Program-made: the position numbers and the translations under genes | Assembly: GCF_002099425.1 (NCBI RefSeq) | Contig: NW_018344009.1 | Coordinates: 1,360,001 to 1,424,000, forward strand | DNA from: Phascolarctos cinereus | Lineage: Eukaryota; Chordata; Mammalia; Diprotodontia; Phascolarctidae | Direction: 5' to 3' | DNA length: 64,000 nucleotides | Part shown: in pieces, positions 40,931 to 51,532 of the stretch | Numbering within the stretch: position 1 is the stretch's first letter | Layout: the number at the start of each line of letters is the position of its first letter | The notes under the pieces: generated by a model | Databases searched by the model: none | What the model saw: only the letters and a program-made list of their open reading frames with translations | Told to the model about the DNA's origin: nothing

Positions 40931-41690
40931 AAACTCCAGAGCTCATTGTATAAGCATCCAGATTGAAACCAGGATGATATTGATTAACTCGGACGCACCA
41001 AGTCCCAAATGACCATTCCCGAACCCGACGTCTTCTCAGACCACTCACTCACCAGACATGGAGCTGGACCAGACCCCACAGGTGGGGTCACATCTTGGCC
41101 CTGTCTGTAAGAGCACCTCCCTGTCACTTAGCACAGAGCCACGCTCACAGTGATGCTCGCTAATTACTTCTTGGTTGATTGATAATCCCCTTGGTGGAAG
41201 GGAAGTCTTAGCCCCTTACTCTGAGGCATCAGGCGTCCCAGAAGCCTTTGGGCTCTTTCTCTCCCTGATCAGAGTGGAGGACTGATATCTTGCTTTCTGT
41301 CCCATTCTATGGAGAGAAAAACAGAGGCACTGAGGGGGAACGTGACAAGTCTCAGGGACTTCCTCACTAGGAATTTAAACCTTGGGTCTTCTTCCTTCAT
41401 CCATGTCCAGTGGCAAAAGGACACTTCCTAAGACAGCAAAAGTGTGGGGCTGAAATCACTGCATGCCCCACAACTCCTCAGGACTATGCCTGGACGCTGA
41501 GGGGATGAGCAGAGTGTCCCCCCCATCGAGTGTCTGAGTACCCTGACAGCAAGAATGGAGGAGGAGCTCCAAAGCATTATCTACAATAGAAAAATAGGGT
41601 CCAAGGCAGGGGGTGGTGTCCTGAGAGCGGTCAGCAGGGAAAACAGGCTGCCTGCCTGCCTGCCTTCGTGTTCATGCCGGGGTGCTAATC
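40930..41690. other. mixed: L2 tail, MIR scrap, unassigned
   Basis: 41090-41190 is a sense L2 tail ('cacttagcacagagcc', 'cttcttggttgattgat'). 41290-41410 is an antisense MIR scrap ('aacagaggcactgaggg'). The rest, including a (CTGC)n run at about 41648-41664, shows no gene. Confidence 0.5.
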
Positions 41691-42118
41691 CTCATTAACC
41701 AGCTTGTCCTGGTATTCAAGGCCTGTGGTCAGGCTTGTCTCACCACCCTCTTGGAAGCCTAACATGTATCATGCTCCATCCAAGTTGGAGCTCCATCCTC
41801 AGACTCCTGCTTTTATTCTGCCCCTAAGCTGTCTCTACGGAAGTTCTTATCCTTCAAGGCCCAGCTCAGGGGTCACTTCCTCCAGAGACCTTCCCTGCCT
41901 CTCACCCCAGTGCAAAAGTGACCTCTCTCTCCTCTCTCTAAGCATTTTGCCCAAATCTTCCCTTTCTCTAGACATAGCTGCCTGGGGATTTGTCTCGCCC
42001 CACCTTAGACTCTCAGCACTTCTGATCACAGGGCCTCTCCTGCACAGCTTTGGACCTCTGGCACCCCGCACGAGACCTTGCCCATAGGAGGTGCTTAATA
42101 GATGTCTCCTGCATTTTG
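41690..42118 (+). mobile_element. LINE-2 3' region, sense
   Basis: 'tggtattcaaggcctgtgg', 'ccttcaaggcccagctcagg', 'cacttcctccagagacc', ending 'ggaggtgcttaatagatg'. The 127-codon plus-strand frame across it (41704-42087) is L2-derived. A SINE scrap (42120-42200, antisense) follows. Confidence 0.82.
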
Positions 42119-42199
42119 AAGTTCAGAGATGGAGGCCTGGTGAGCTGGACCAATTTGCCCAAGGTCAGGAGACAGGACCAGGACAGAAGTTGCTGCCTC

Positions 42200-42635
42200 C
42201 AACTTCCTTCCCTTCGGACAAGTCCCACTCCATCGCCTCAGAAACCATGTCTGCTGACCCCATCATTCCTGCACCACTCCTGTGCTCTCTCCTCCATAGC
42301 CTCTCATCAGAGATGATGAACTGACCATGACTGTTCAATAGCTCAGCAAATTAGGGAGTGGGTCCTGAACAGCCTGCTTCAGGACGAAGGGGAACAGATC
42401 ATAATATGAATAAACAGGGACTAAGGAACAGGATCAGTGGAGGCTTGTGCATTAATGCCTCTTCATCCCCCTCCCTCAATAATCTCCAGGGAAAGCGGAA
42501 CCAGGGGCAATAATTGCTGTGGTCCATCAGGGACCAAGAGGGAGCCTCCTGAAAGGCCCAAAGATGTGGTCACAGAGCCTTCATGGTGCTGCCTTAGACT
42601 AGACCAGGGACATCATGACCCCATATCTGGACCTC
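42200..42635. other. non-repeat block
   Basis: No repeat family recognised. 42340-42490 ('aataaacagggactaagg', 'gtgcattaatgcctc', 'ctcaataatctccaggg') looks like possible conserved noncoding text. Frames of about 100 codons have no domain. Confidence 0.3.
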
Positions 42636-42639
42636 TGCA

Positions 42640-42842
42640 GAAATGTGGAGTTCACATTTGTACGGCACTCATGATTCACGGCAACAGCCCAGTGAGTCTG
42701 GTCATACATGATCAAGTCCAAACTGACTCTCAGAGAGGTGGACAGTCTTGGTCAAGATAGAACATTTTGGGCCAGAACCTGGATTTGAACCCAGTTGGCC
42801 TGACTCTCAGTCTAGTGCTCATATATATAGCGTGTTGCCTCT
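42640..42842 (-). mobile_element. MIR, antisense, diverged
   Basis: 'gcaacagcccagtgagtct', 'cagaacctggatttgaaccc' and 'ctctcagtctagtgctc'. Confidence 0.75.
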
Positions 42843-42844
42843 CA

Positions 42845-43766
42845 GGACTCAGAGACTTTGATGCAGCGGCAGAGGGTGGAATATGGGCCCCATGGCCCCT
42901 GTACTAGACATAGGCAGGCAGGGCTGGGAGCATCTACTATGAAAAAATAGGAAGACCTTTCTGAGAGAAAGCTATTCATGATGCATTTGGCTCAGGGCAG
43001 AGGGTGGCTCTGATGCATGTACAAAGCTGGACATCTTCCCCCTTGGGGTCCCAGCACTAACACACAGGCCTCTGAGTGGGAGGAGAGACAAGACCCAGAA
43101 ATGGTCATGGGAGGAGATGCCCTGGCTGGGCTGGCCCATCCATTCTCCCCCCTCCCTAGCCCTCCCGATTCTCTGAATCAGCGGATACTCAGAACCGAGC
43201 CTGGGGCAGGAGACTAGGGTTAGCGGGGAGGAGGGAGAAGGGAAACAGTGAAATAGGGCAGAGGGGATTTTCCCTAAGTACACACAGGGCTGGTTTATCA
43301 GGGGCCAGGGAGGGAGAGGTTATTAGAGAAGGCAGGTGCAGTATTATCGCAGGAGCACAGCAAGGAGTGTGAGGAGGTATTCTGCTGTGATTGGTGATCC
43401 CCCAGTCCTCCGTCCCACCCCCCTTGGCCTATGGTCTCTTGGGGGAGCGAGGGTGGCTTTGTTTGTTTGCCTCCCTACCTATCACCAGGAGCAGCCCCCA
43501 GCCCCAGGCTCCCTCCAGGCTCAATGCACAAATTATTACCAGGGACTGACGGCTCCTCCATTGCCTAAGGAGCAGCTTCTTTGCAACCTTTTGAACCTTC
43601 ACTGGGTCAGAGGTCCAGGATTTGGGAAAGATTCTTCAAGAGTATTTTTCAATTGGCACAAGCCTAGGCCTGCTGGGCCATGCAGCCAGGCGAAGAACAA
43701 TTTATTATGGGAGGACCGATGGGGAAAATTTGGATTTCTCTCCATTCGTGATCGGGCTGGCCTTTA
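42845..43766. promoter_or_regulatory. non-repeat block, candidate conserved noncoding element
   Basis: No repeat signature over about 900 bases. 43330-43410 ('gcagtattatcgcaggagc', 'tctgctgtgattggtgatc', a CCAAT-type core) and 43520-43760 ('gcacaaattattaccaggg', 'gtatttttcaattggcac', 'gaacaatttattatggg') are AT-rich islands in GC-rich text. The plus-strand 143-codon frame (43336-43767) has no recognised domain and reads into the next simple repeat. Function is inference. Confidence 0.35.
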
Positions 43767-44060
43767 GGGAATCAAAGAGAGAGACAGAGAGAGAGAGACA
43801 GACAAACAGACAGAGAGCGAGAAAGAAAGTACGTGTGAGAGATACAGAGAGAGAAACAGAGGCAGAGACTCAGAAAGACAGACAGAAACAGAGAAAGAAA
43901 CACAGAGACAGAGGCAGAAAGGCAGAGACAGACACAGAGAGACAGAAACAGAGAGGCAGACAGAAAAGGAGACAGAGACACAGGGACAGAAGCAAAAAGA
44001 CAGACAGACAGAGGCAGAAAGACAGAGAGATGTACTGACAGACACATAAAGATAGAAAGA
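43767..44060. repeat. CAGAGA-type purine-rich tract
   Basis: About 290 bases of GAGACAGA/CAGAAA units with almost no T. Both-strand frames ('DRQRDRQKQR', 'LSVSLCLSL') are low-complexity. Confidence 0.93.
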
Positions 44061-44084
44061 CACACTAGCCATCATCCTTCCAGC

Positions 44085-44708
44085 CAAGTTCACAATCTCA
44101 AGGCCTATCCATCCTCTCACACCCCTTATCCAATGATAGTCAAGTCTTGTTGATTCTGCCTCCCAAATATTCTTTGCATTTGCCTCCTTCTCTCCATCGC
44201 TGTCCCAGTCACAGTAGTTTAGGTCTTTATCACCTCTCTAGGACTATTGCAATAGCATCCTAATTGATATTTTTATAGCCAGCCTCTCTTCTCTCTAATC
44301 TAATCTAATCTAATCTAATCAGCTGCTAAATGGACAGTCCTAAAGCCCAATGCTGATCACATCACACACACACACACACACACCTCCTCAGAAGCTTCAG
44401 CCAGTCCCTTCCAGACTCAGTGCAAATGCTGCCTCCTCCAAGGGGCCTTCCCTGATTCCCTCAGCTGTTAATGCTCCCCCTTCCACTAGAAATTACTTCA
44501 CACTTGTTTTACATGTATTTTGTTTTTATTTATCTGAGTATACATTGCTTTTCAAAATCAACAGAATATATGCTCCTTGAGGGCAGGGACTGCATTGTAC
44601 TTCTGTCCATATTCCTTTCCCCCCACACACACACACATGCACAGCCCCTTACTAACTCAGTGCCTGGCATATAATAGGCCCTCCACAGTGCTTGTTGAAT
44701 TGAATTGC
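44085..44708 (+). mobile_element. long LINE-2 3' region, sense
   Basis: 'tgttgattctgcctcccaaa', 'aggactattgcaatagcatc', 'ctaaagcccaatgctgatca', 'gaagcttcagccagtccctt', 'tgctccttgagggcaggg', 'agtgcctggcatataatagg', 'tgcttgttgaattgaattg'. It is one of the most complete L2 3' regions here, with (TCTAA)n and (CA)n tracts inside. Confidence 0.9.
44294..44384. repeat. (TCTAA)n and (CA)n tracts inside L2
   Basis: Five CTAAT pentamers at about 44296-44321 and about ten CA units at 44364-44383. Both expanded within the L2 body. Confidence 0.9.
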
Positions 44709-44709
44709 A

Positions 44710-45160
44710 CCATGCCTTAGATGCTCTCAAGGACACAGCCTTCAGTCTCCCATTGGCCAAACACAAACCATCCGGAGGCCTCGTTCCCTCTCCCTGCTTC
44801 ATGGAGGACCCAGTCCAGGGCCTCATTCCTCCTCAATTCAGCTTGAGACTCTGAGTGAAAGGACAAAACGACATCCCTGGCAGGAGCGATTCTAGAGGCT
44901 CTTTCAGTTCTGAGCCGGGAACTTGAATCAAAACCAGCTTCTCTGAAAAGGCTTTCAGAGCCACGTGACGGCTCCAGTCACTGCCCTGAGTGAAGGATGA
45001 GCTAGATCAGCAGGGGAAAGACCGCTGGGCAAAGGAGGACGGGCTGTCTCCATCACTCTCTATCCTACTGCATTGGAGTGCCCAAAAACTTACAGAGGGA
45101 AGGTATGTGTGAATGGAGGGGCTGAGGGGAGCTGATGCTGAGATGGGGCACAGAACGTTT
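44710..45160. other. non-repeat sequence, no gene seen
   Basis: No repeat recognised; 44850-45000 has scattered CpGs ('gagccgggaacttg', 'ccacgtgacggctcc', an E-box-like CACGTG). No exon seen. Confidence 0.35.
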
Positions 45161-45164
45161 GTTA

Positions 45165-45345
45165 CTGAGTCTTTTTCAGTCGTGTCCGACTCTTCATGAC
45201 TCCATTTGGGATTTCCTTGGCAAAGACACTGGAGTGGTTGGCCATTTCCTTCTCTAGGTGATTTTACAGATGATGAACTGAGGCAAACAGGGTTAAGTGA
45301 CTTGGAAAGCAAATGGTATTTGAACAGGTGAGGATCTTCAGAGGA
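45165..45345 (-). mobile_element. marsupial tRNA-SINE tail half, antisense
   Basis: 'tcagtcgtgtccgactcttc', 'ccatttgggatttccttgg', 'cactggagtggttggccatt' and 'gaggcaaacagggttaagtg'. The head is lost. Confidence 0.87.
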
Positions 45346-45404
45346 AGGGGGCTTAGAATTAAGTGACATTTATTTAGTGGCTTACATACAATACCCACAC
45401 ATCA

Positions 45405-45490
45405 TATATAAATACATGTGTGTGTATGTGTGTGTGTATACACAGACATACACACACACACAACACACGCACACACACACACACACACAT
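45405..45490. repeat. TG then CA dinucleotide tract
   Basis: TG-rich (45416-45436), then CA-rich (45438-45490). The two can fold back on each other. Confidence 0.9.
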
Positions 45491-45529
45491 GCCCTAGTTT
45501 CTCCCTCTATAGCATCTCAAGGAGGGAAC

Positions 45530-45780
45530 CCACCTGGATTTGGAGGTGGAAGAGACTGGTCCAAATCCTGGCTGTTACCTTAGAGGAATTACTTGACATC
45601 TATGGGCCTCAGTTTCCTCATCTGTAAAATGAAGGGGATGGAGCAGCTGCATCTTCTCCAAGGCCTCTGCCAACTGTCCATCTATGACCCTATGATCAAC
45701 AATCCTCACACCCCTCTCTCAAGTAAAGGGAGTTGGACTCAGTGACTGCACTGATTCTAATCTGTGATTCTAGAATCCAT
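45530..45780 (+). mobile_element. SINE plus a SINE 3' scrap, sense
   Basis: 45530-45705: 'gcctcagtttcctcatctgt', 'atctatgaccctatgatc'. 45725-45780: 'ggagttggactcagtgactg', 'atctgtgattctagaatcc'. Confidence 0.78.
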
Positions 45781-45879
45781 TTAAAAAGGGCTGCAATTAA
45801 GCTTCCTAGCCTTACTATACATTACTCACATCACACACTCCATGGACCAGGCAAACCTCCCCCCCATAGACATAGAGAC

Positions 45880-45980
45880 ACACACGTATATACATACACA
45901 CACGTATGATATATGTATATACACACAAATGTAATGTGTGTATATATGTGCACATGTATATGTGCATATATGCACACATC
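45880..45980. repeat. CA/TA/TG dinucleotide-rich tract
   Basis: Alternating ACAC, TATA and TGTG words, interrupted; prone to hairpins. Confidence 0.85.
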
Positions 45981-45992
45981 TATTTATACCAT

Positions 45993-46258
45993 ACACAGCT
46001 AGGTGGTACGTGGGTAGAGAGCTGGACTTCGAGTCAGGAAGACCTGAGTTCAAATTTGGGGTTAGGCATTTACTAGCTGTGTGACCCTGGACAAGTCATT
46101 AAACTTGTTAGTCTCAGTTTTTTCATCTGTAAAATAGGAATAATAACAGCCCCTATCTTATAGGGTTGTTGTGAGGTTCAAATGAGATAACACAGATAAA
46201 TAGCTTTGAGTGCCCTAAAAGTCCTACATAAATGCTAGCTATTATTCTTATCATTGTT
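45993..46258 (+). mobile_element. full-length MIR/THER-type SINE, sense
   Basis: 'acagctaggtggtacgtggg', 'gagttcaaatttggggttag', 'actagctgtgtgaccctgg', 'tagggttgttgtgaggttc', 'tacataaatgctagctatt'. Head and tail are both present. Confidence 0.92.
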
Positions 46259-46289
46259 AATAGTGCTATGTTGCATAGACACTTATGTA

Positions 46290-46615
46290 TGACCTGTTGT
46301 CTTCCCTGGTAGAATGCAAGCTCCTGGAGGGCAGGGGTGTTTTAATCTTTCTACTTGTTTCCCCAGGGTCTAGCACTGTGCCCATAGGCATTTCCTGTTT
46401 ATTGACTGACTGATGCTCCATCCTAGGAAAAACAACCATTTGTATATCCTTTTAAGGTTGCCTCACAACAGTCCTGAGAGGGAGGTGCTATTACAACTTT
46501 CATTTCACAGATGAGGAAACTGAGGCACAGAAGCATTAATACAACCTGCCCTAATTCATATAGCTTAGGTAACAGCCAGGCTCGGCCTCCAGAGTTCACT
46601 ATCTTTTCCCTGGGC
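46290..46615. mobile_element. sense L2 terminus, then antisense MIR
   Basis: 46290-46415 is L2 ('gcaagctcctggagggcagg', 'tctagcactgtgcccatagg'). 46430-46615 is MIR antisense ('cagatgaggaaactgaggca', 'caacagtcctgagaggg'). Confidence 0.85.
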
Positions 46616-46769
46616 CCCGGCCTCAGGAAACTACCCTGGTCACACTGGTGAGTGCTTCTTCGTGTCTAACCTCTGTCCTTCTTGTTGCAGACCTCAGCCC
46701 ATGTCTGCTCATCCTGGTCCTGGCCTCTTTGGGAATGCAGCTCTCATGTTTAAAGTTGCCATTCACAGA

Positions 46770-47143
46770 GGCCCTCCCTCCATTCTTCCCTCCCTCCCTC
46801 TTTCCATCCCTCCCTCCTTCCATCCCTCTCTCCAACCTTCTCTCTCTCCCTTCTTCCCACTCTCCTTCCTCTTTTCCTTCCTCCCTCCTTCCCTTTTTCC
46901 CTCCCTCCCCCTTCCCTTCCTTCCTCCTTCCCTCCCTCTCTCCAACCTTCTCTCTCTCTCCCTTCCCGCCCTCCTTCCCTCCCCTTTTCACTGTCTCCCT
47001 CCCTTCCTCCCTCCCTCTCTCCCTCTTTCCCTCCCTTTCTCCTTTTCCCCCTCTTTCCCTCCCTCTCTCCCCCCTTCCTTCCCTCCCTCCCTCTCCCCTT
47101 ACCTCTCTCCTTCTTTTCCTCCTTCCCTCCTTCCTCCCCATTT
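46770..47143. repeat. (CCTT/CCCT)n pyrimidine tract
   Basis: About 370 bases, nearly all C and T on the plus strand. Six overlapping long frames arise only from this composition (Ser/Pro/Leu/Phe, or Glu/Gly/Arg/Lys on the other strand). Confidence 0.95.
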
Positions 47144-47144
47144 T

Positions 47145-47480
47145 TGAACCTCTCCAATGTTCCTCTCTTATACAGCTCAGGCGTCATCTTTCCTTACCAC
47201 ACCCTGCCCCCCTTAGGCAGGGAGTGAGCTCTGCTGTCTGACTCAAGCCTCTGGTCCTGCATTGTCAGCCCATTTCCTCTTGCTCCTTCCCTGTATATTC
47301 ATTTGCATCATCTGAAGAGAAAGGCTCAGGAGGTTGCTTCCTTCGTGGCCAGAACCCCAGGAAGGTGTGGACAGGCTGTCACAGAGTTATAGATTTTTAG
47401 AACAGGAAGTCAGGCAGCACTGCAGAGAAAAAAGAATCCTAGATTCGGAGGGAGAGGGCTTGGGTTCAAATCTTAACTTG
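47145..47480. other. L2-like scrap and unassigned sequence
   Basis: 47145-47225 ('acagctcaggcgtcatcttt', 'cccccttaggcaggg') is probably sense L2. The remainder is not assigned. Confidence 0.4.
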
Positions 47481-47972
47481 GTGACCAGCTGTTATGGGGC
47501 TTGTGTAACAGAAAGAGTATGGGGTTTGGCTTGGAATCTTGACTCTGACACCGACCTTCAGTTTCCTCATCTGTAAAATGGGGATACTAATAACCCCTCC
47601 CTCACAGAGTTGGTACAAGAATCAAATGTGATGAGGCATGCAGAGTACTTAATGTTCCATAGAAACATGAACCATCATCATCATCATCATCATCATCATC
47701 ATTATTGCCTGTGTGTCCTTGAGCCACAGGTAACCTTGGGGGCCTCAGTCTCCTCATCTATAAAATGAGTGGAGTTGGACTGGAAGACCTCCAATGTCCC
47801 TGACACTTATAAATATTAGAACCTGTGACCTGAGAGATCTTGTGATCCAGCATTTTATGGAGGAAGAAACTGAGGCCTAGAGAAAGGAAGTGATTTCCTC
47901 AAGGTCACAGATCAAGCTAGTAACAGAGGCATGTCTAGACCTTCCATCCCAGGCTCTTACCACTCTTCCACA
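47430..47972. mobile_element. cluster of SINE/MIR pieces with a CAT microsatellite
   Basis: 47430-47490 is a sense head scrap. 47495-47665 is sense MIR ('cagtttcctcatctgtaaaa', 'gatactaataacccctccc'). 47673-47703 is (CAT)n. 47705-47832 is a sense SINE 3' part ('ggagttggactggaagacc'). 47840-47972 is an antisense SINE ('gaggaagaaactgaggccta'). Confidence 0.8.
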
Positions 47973-48065
47973 AAGTCAAAGGTCCACACCAGCAGGTTCC
48001 TCTGACATGCACATTAAGGATGGGATTGATCACTATGAGTAAAAAGGATGCCAGAGGTGGGGGGC

Positions 48066-48530
48066 AGGAAGAAGAAGAAGAAGAAGAAGAAGAAGAAGAA
48101 GAAGAGAAGAAGAAGAAGAAGAAGAAGAAGAAGAAGAAGAAGAAGAAGAAGAAGAAGAAGAAGAAGAAGAAGAAGAAGAAGGAGGAGGAGGAGGAGGAGG
48201 AGGAGGAGGAGGAGGAGGAGGAGGAGGAGGAGGAGGAGGAGGAGGAAGAGGAGGAGGAGGAGGAGGAGGAGGAGGAGGAGGAGAAGGAGGAGAAGGAGAA
48301 GGAGAAGGAGAAGGAGAAGGAGAAGGAGAAGGAGAAGGAGAAGGAGAAGGAGAAGAAGAAGAAGAACGAGAACAAGAAGAAGAACGAGAACAAGAAGAAG
48401 AACGAGAACAAGAAGAAGAACAAGAAGAAGAAGAAGAAGAAGAAGAACAAGAAGAAGAACAAGAAGAAGAACAAGAAGAAGAACAAGAAGAAGAAGAAAG
48501 AGAGAGAGAGGGAGGGAGGGAGGGAGGGGG
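48066..48530. repeat. giant purine tract: (GAA)n-(GGA)n-(GAGAAG)n-(GAACAA)n
   Basis: 48066-48366 is 301 bases of uninterrupted A and G on the plus strand: about 110 bases of GAA, then about 100 of GGA, then about 80 of the mixed hexamer GAGAAG. From 48367 to 48490 a single C enters every 6-18 bases (GAACAAG units), then GAGA/GGGA. The 183-210 codon frames over it (poly-Glu/Lys/Arg, and Phe/Leu/Ser on the minus strand) reflect composition only. Confidence 0.97.
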
Positions 48531-48639
48531 AGAGACAGAGAGAGGAGACAGAGGAGACAGAGAGAGGACGGAGAAGGAGAGAACTCAGGATCAGGACCCA
48601 ACACTGACAAATAGCTGAGACTCATTGGCCCTTCCAGGC

Positions 48640-48950
48640 CTTGCACTCAGAGGGCTATCGATTGGCTATTGCAGTACAGTTTTTCTCCTTTCTCTGTTGG
48701 GTCTTTTAATTGAAAAATATAAAGAAAACGCCTATTGATTTGGTGTAACTGATAAGCTATCCACTCTTGGCTTTTTAATCAGGAGTCTCAGGCCTGGCTT
48801 GGGGCCTGTGGAGGGAAGGGAAGAGAGAGAGGAAAGGCAGATCTGAACTCCAGCCCTCTTTCTTCTTCAAAAATGAGCTTTCTTTCTTCTTTGCAACTTA
48901 AATCTTTACTCCTGTGGCTGGGGCACGGAATTGGCAGACAGGGTACATTC
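48640..48950. other. non-repeat block, candidate conserved noncoding sequence
   Basis: No repeat signature. 48660-48790 has a CCAAT-type 'gattggctattgcag', 'gggtcttttaattgaaaaat', 'gcctattgatttgg' and 'ctttttaatcaggagtctc'. Regulatory role is inference. Confidence 0.3.
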
Positions 48951-48951
48951 T

Positions 48952-49190
48952 GAATAATAACTGACATTTATATAACACTGTAAGGTTTTCAAAGCCCTTT
49001 TCATATGTTAACTCATGTGAACCTCACTATGACCTTCTGATATGGGGCATTATTATCAACCCTATTTTACAGATGGGTAAACTGAGGCTCAGGGAGTTTG
49101 AGTGACACACAGCTACTACATGTTGGAGAAAAGGTTCAAGCCCTCCTGATTCACAGTCCCAGTGGTCTTTCCACTATACTGGGCTCCCAT
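48952..49190 (-). mobile_element. full-length MIR, antisense
   Basis: 'aactgacatttatataacac', 'tattttacagatgggtaaac', 'gaaaaggttcaagccctcct' and 'ctttccactatactggg'. Confidence 0.87.
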
Positions 49191-49630
49191 TCAATACCTG
49201 TGCAAAGGCTAAAGCAAAGTAAGATGTCCAATATTGGCCATTGCCTGTTCTCTCCCAACATGGTGCCCACCTGCTCTGCCAGGTTCCAGTCCCGATACTT
49301 ACATTTTTCTTTTGAGAAACATCACTGACAGGGAATATCTCTGGATTCATCCTGGCACCACTGGTACAGGTGGCCTGTGGGAGATTTGTCCAGTGTAATC
49401 TTCTACCTCTGTCTCCCCCATCCTCTACATGTACATACCCTACCCAGTTGCCTTGATACTTAAAAGCCTAGTCAAGGGATCACCAGAGGGCTCACCCGAG
49501 GTTCACCACATCAGGCACCTATATTTTCACCAGAAAATGGATTTAGAATAGATGTGAGGAAGGACTCTCTCCTTCGATTCAACTCCATAACAGTCATTGA
49601 GTGTCTAGCACCTTCATTTTGTAGAGTCCT
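49191..49630. other. unassigned sequence, no gene seen
   Basis: Possible L2 scraps ('cttgatacttaaaagcctag'); no exon. The 76-codon frame at 49098-49328 begins inside the MIR. Confidence 0.35.
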
Positions 49631-50245
49631 TTCCTCTGGTTTGGAGTCAGGTGATCTGGGCCAAGTTCTTGTCTTTATAGCTTGTTACCTGTACGATCTT
49701 GGGTAGGTCACTAATTTCTTTGGCCCTTGGTTTTGCCATCTGCAAAAAAGAAAAAAAGTGAGATGACCTCCATGGTCTCTTCCAGCCCTAAATCTATGAT
49801 CCTATGAATACTACTTGGTAGGTGGTCCAAGTATCATTTGGCCCATTTTACAGATAGGGAAATAAGCTCAGAAAGATTAGGTCACTTATGGGAAGGTCAT
49901 GCAATCATTAAGTGATGACAAATTCAGGAAGCCTTCAACTCTTCTAGGGCCTCTGCCAGTTCCAAATCTATGAGCTCAGAGTGGTCCAGTGATTTGTCTA
50001 AGGTCATAACGGTATGAAATGTCAAAGCCTGATTCTAACACAGATCTCTTGACTCCCAAATTCAGATAGCACATGATTATTACAGTGGAAGACCTGAGTT
50101 CAAATCCTGCCTCTATATGCCTCAGTTTTCTCAGCTGTAAAATCAAGATCACAGCAGCATCTACCACAGGGCTATTGTGAGGATAAAATGAGAGATTATT
50201 TAGAAAGCTCTTTGCAAACTTTAAAATGTTATATAAATGCTAGTT
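49630..50245. mobile_element. mixed SINE/MIR cluster
   Basis: 49630-49805 is a sense SINE ('cttccagccctaaatctatg'). 49810-49935 is antisense MIR ('cccattttacagatagggaa'). 49975-50065 is an antisense piece. 50080-50245 is sense MIR ('gagttcaaatcctgcctct', 'gggctattgtgaggataaaa'). Confidence 0.78.
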
Positions 50246-50284
50246 TGGTGATGAGGAGGAGGAGGAGGAGGAGAACAATGCTGA

Positions 50285-50635
50285 TGACGTGATAGTGTAT
50301 TGGGAAAGGTATGGAGTGTTCTGGGAGTGTCGAGGAGTAGGTAAGATCACTTCCTGCATGTGGAGGTAACGGATGACATTGAAGAAGCCTCTATAGCAGA
50401 ACACTCCTTTCACAGACACACCAGTCTGAAAGGGACCTCCTCCCCAACTCTTTCATTTGACAAATAATGAAAACAGAGTCCTGGAAAGGTGAAGGGACTT
50501 GAATAAATGGCTGAGGGAGGATTCAGGTTGGACCTTGAAGGATGGGACTTAAGCTTTAAAATGAAGAATGCACTACAAAAATTTACTAGGAACCAGTGGA
50601 CTCTCCAGCAATAAGGAGCATTAAGCCCAAGCTAA
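50285..50635 (-). mobile_element. LINE-2, antisense, with an antisense SINE scrap
   Basis: 'tatggagtgttctgggagtg' and 'accttgaaggatgggactt' suggest antisense L2, and 'tgacaaataatgaaaacaga' (50455-50475) suggests a SINE scrap inside. Order is poorly preserved. Confidence 0.5.
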
Positions 50636-51196
50636 AGAGGTAGTGTGGCCCAATGAATGGAGAGCTGGACTCAGAACTAGGAAGACCTTTGTGCAAATCT
50701 TGCCTCTGACACATACTGGCTGTGTGACCCTGGCCAAGTCATTTATAACCTCTCAGTTCTCAAGGCAACCTAAGACTGGAAAGTGGTAATCCACATTGAT
50801 AGCAGATGTCCCCTACAGGGGAGGTCCATACACCAACAAAACCACAAAGTCCAGTCCAAAAATCCAAAGCAACCCACCAAAACTCAAGCTAAGTAAGTCC
50901 TTTTACCAGAGGGATGGACAAGATGACCTATCTTTGCCCCGTCATTTCAGTAGTGTCTGACTTTCTGTGACCCCCTTTAGGGTTTTCTTGGCAGAGATGC
51001 TTGAGGGGTTTGCCATTTCCTTCTTCAGCTCATTTTACAGATGAGGAAACTGAGGCAAACAGGACAAAGTGACTTGCCCAAGATCACACAGCTAGGAAAG
51101 CATCTGAGGCCAGATTTGAACTCAGGTCCTCCTGACTCCAAGCCTAGCCCATGATTTGTGTAGGCCCCTTCCAGTCAAAGGACTCTATGATTCTCA
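50636..51196. mobile_element. SINE with alternative 3' module, then nested SINEs
   Basis: 50636-50890, sense: 'agaggtagtgtggcccaatg', 'ctgtgtgaccctggccaag', then the alternative module 'acctaagactggaaagtgg' and 'gtcccctacagggg'. 50937-51148 is an antisense full-type SINE ('cagatgaggaaactgaggca'). It seems to split a 3' tail whose halves lie at 50898-50935 ('gatggacaagatgacc') and 51155-51196 ('aggccccttccagtcaaagg'). Confidence 0.78.
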
Positions 51197-51199
51197 AAG

Positions 51200-51530
51200 A
51201 TGCTGAAAGGGGGGAAATGCCTGTCTGCCTTTAAATGGGCCACCTTATCCCACTTTTTTTGTTTTACATTTTCTACTCAAGAAGAGATATGAGTCATGAT
51301 AAGCATTGGAGATATTTATTGCCATATCAATATTTAATATCTCTGGGGAGGTGATATCAGCAAAATTATCTCTGCTCGTACATCCATGCAGGTGGACAGT
51401 TAGGTCGCTGATATTTCAGATCTCCTGGACCTGGAGAATGAATGTTCTTCCAGGTCCCTGGAGAGATAATAGCAAGAAAACATCGACATCAAAGGAAGGA
51501 GGAGGCACCCCACTGAATGTGTAGTACATC
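51200..51530. other. non-repeat sequence
   Basis: No repeat recognised; AT-rich 'attgccatatcaatatttaa' near 51320. The 72-codon plus-strand frame has no domain. Confidence 0.35.
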
Positions 51531-51532
51531 AA

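Noticed and set aside
43336-43767. 143-codon plus-strand frame
   Set aside because: No recognisable domain; it ends where the purine repeat starts, and the region looks noncoding.
46623-47241. Frames of 145-197 codons rich in Ser/Pro/Leu or Glu/Gly/Arg
   Set aside because: They lie on a CCTT/CCCT pyrimidine tract and have no complex sequence beyond its borders.
48014-48646. Overlapping frames of 183-210 codons on both strands
   Set aside because: They translate a GAA/GGA/GAGAAG purine tract into poly-Glu, Lys, Arg, Leu, Phe and Ser. All frames are open because the tract contains no stop words.
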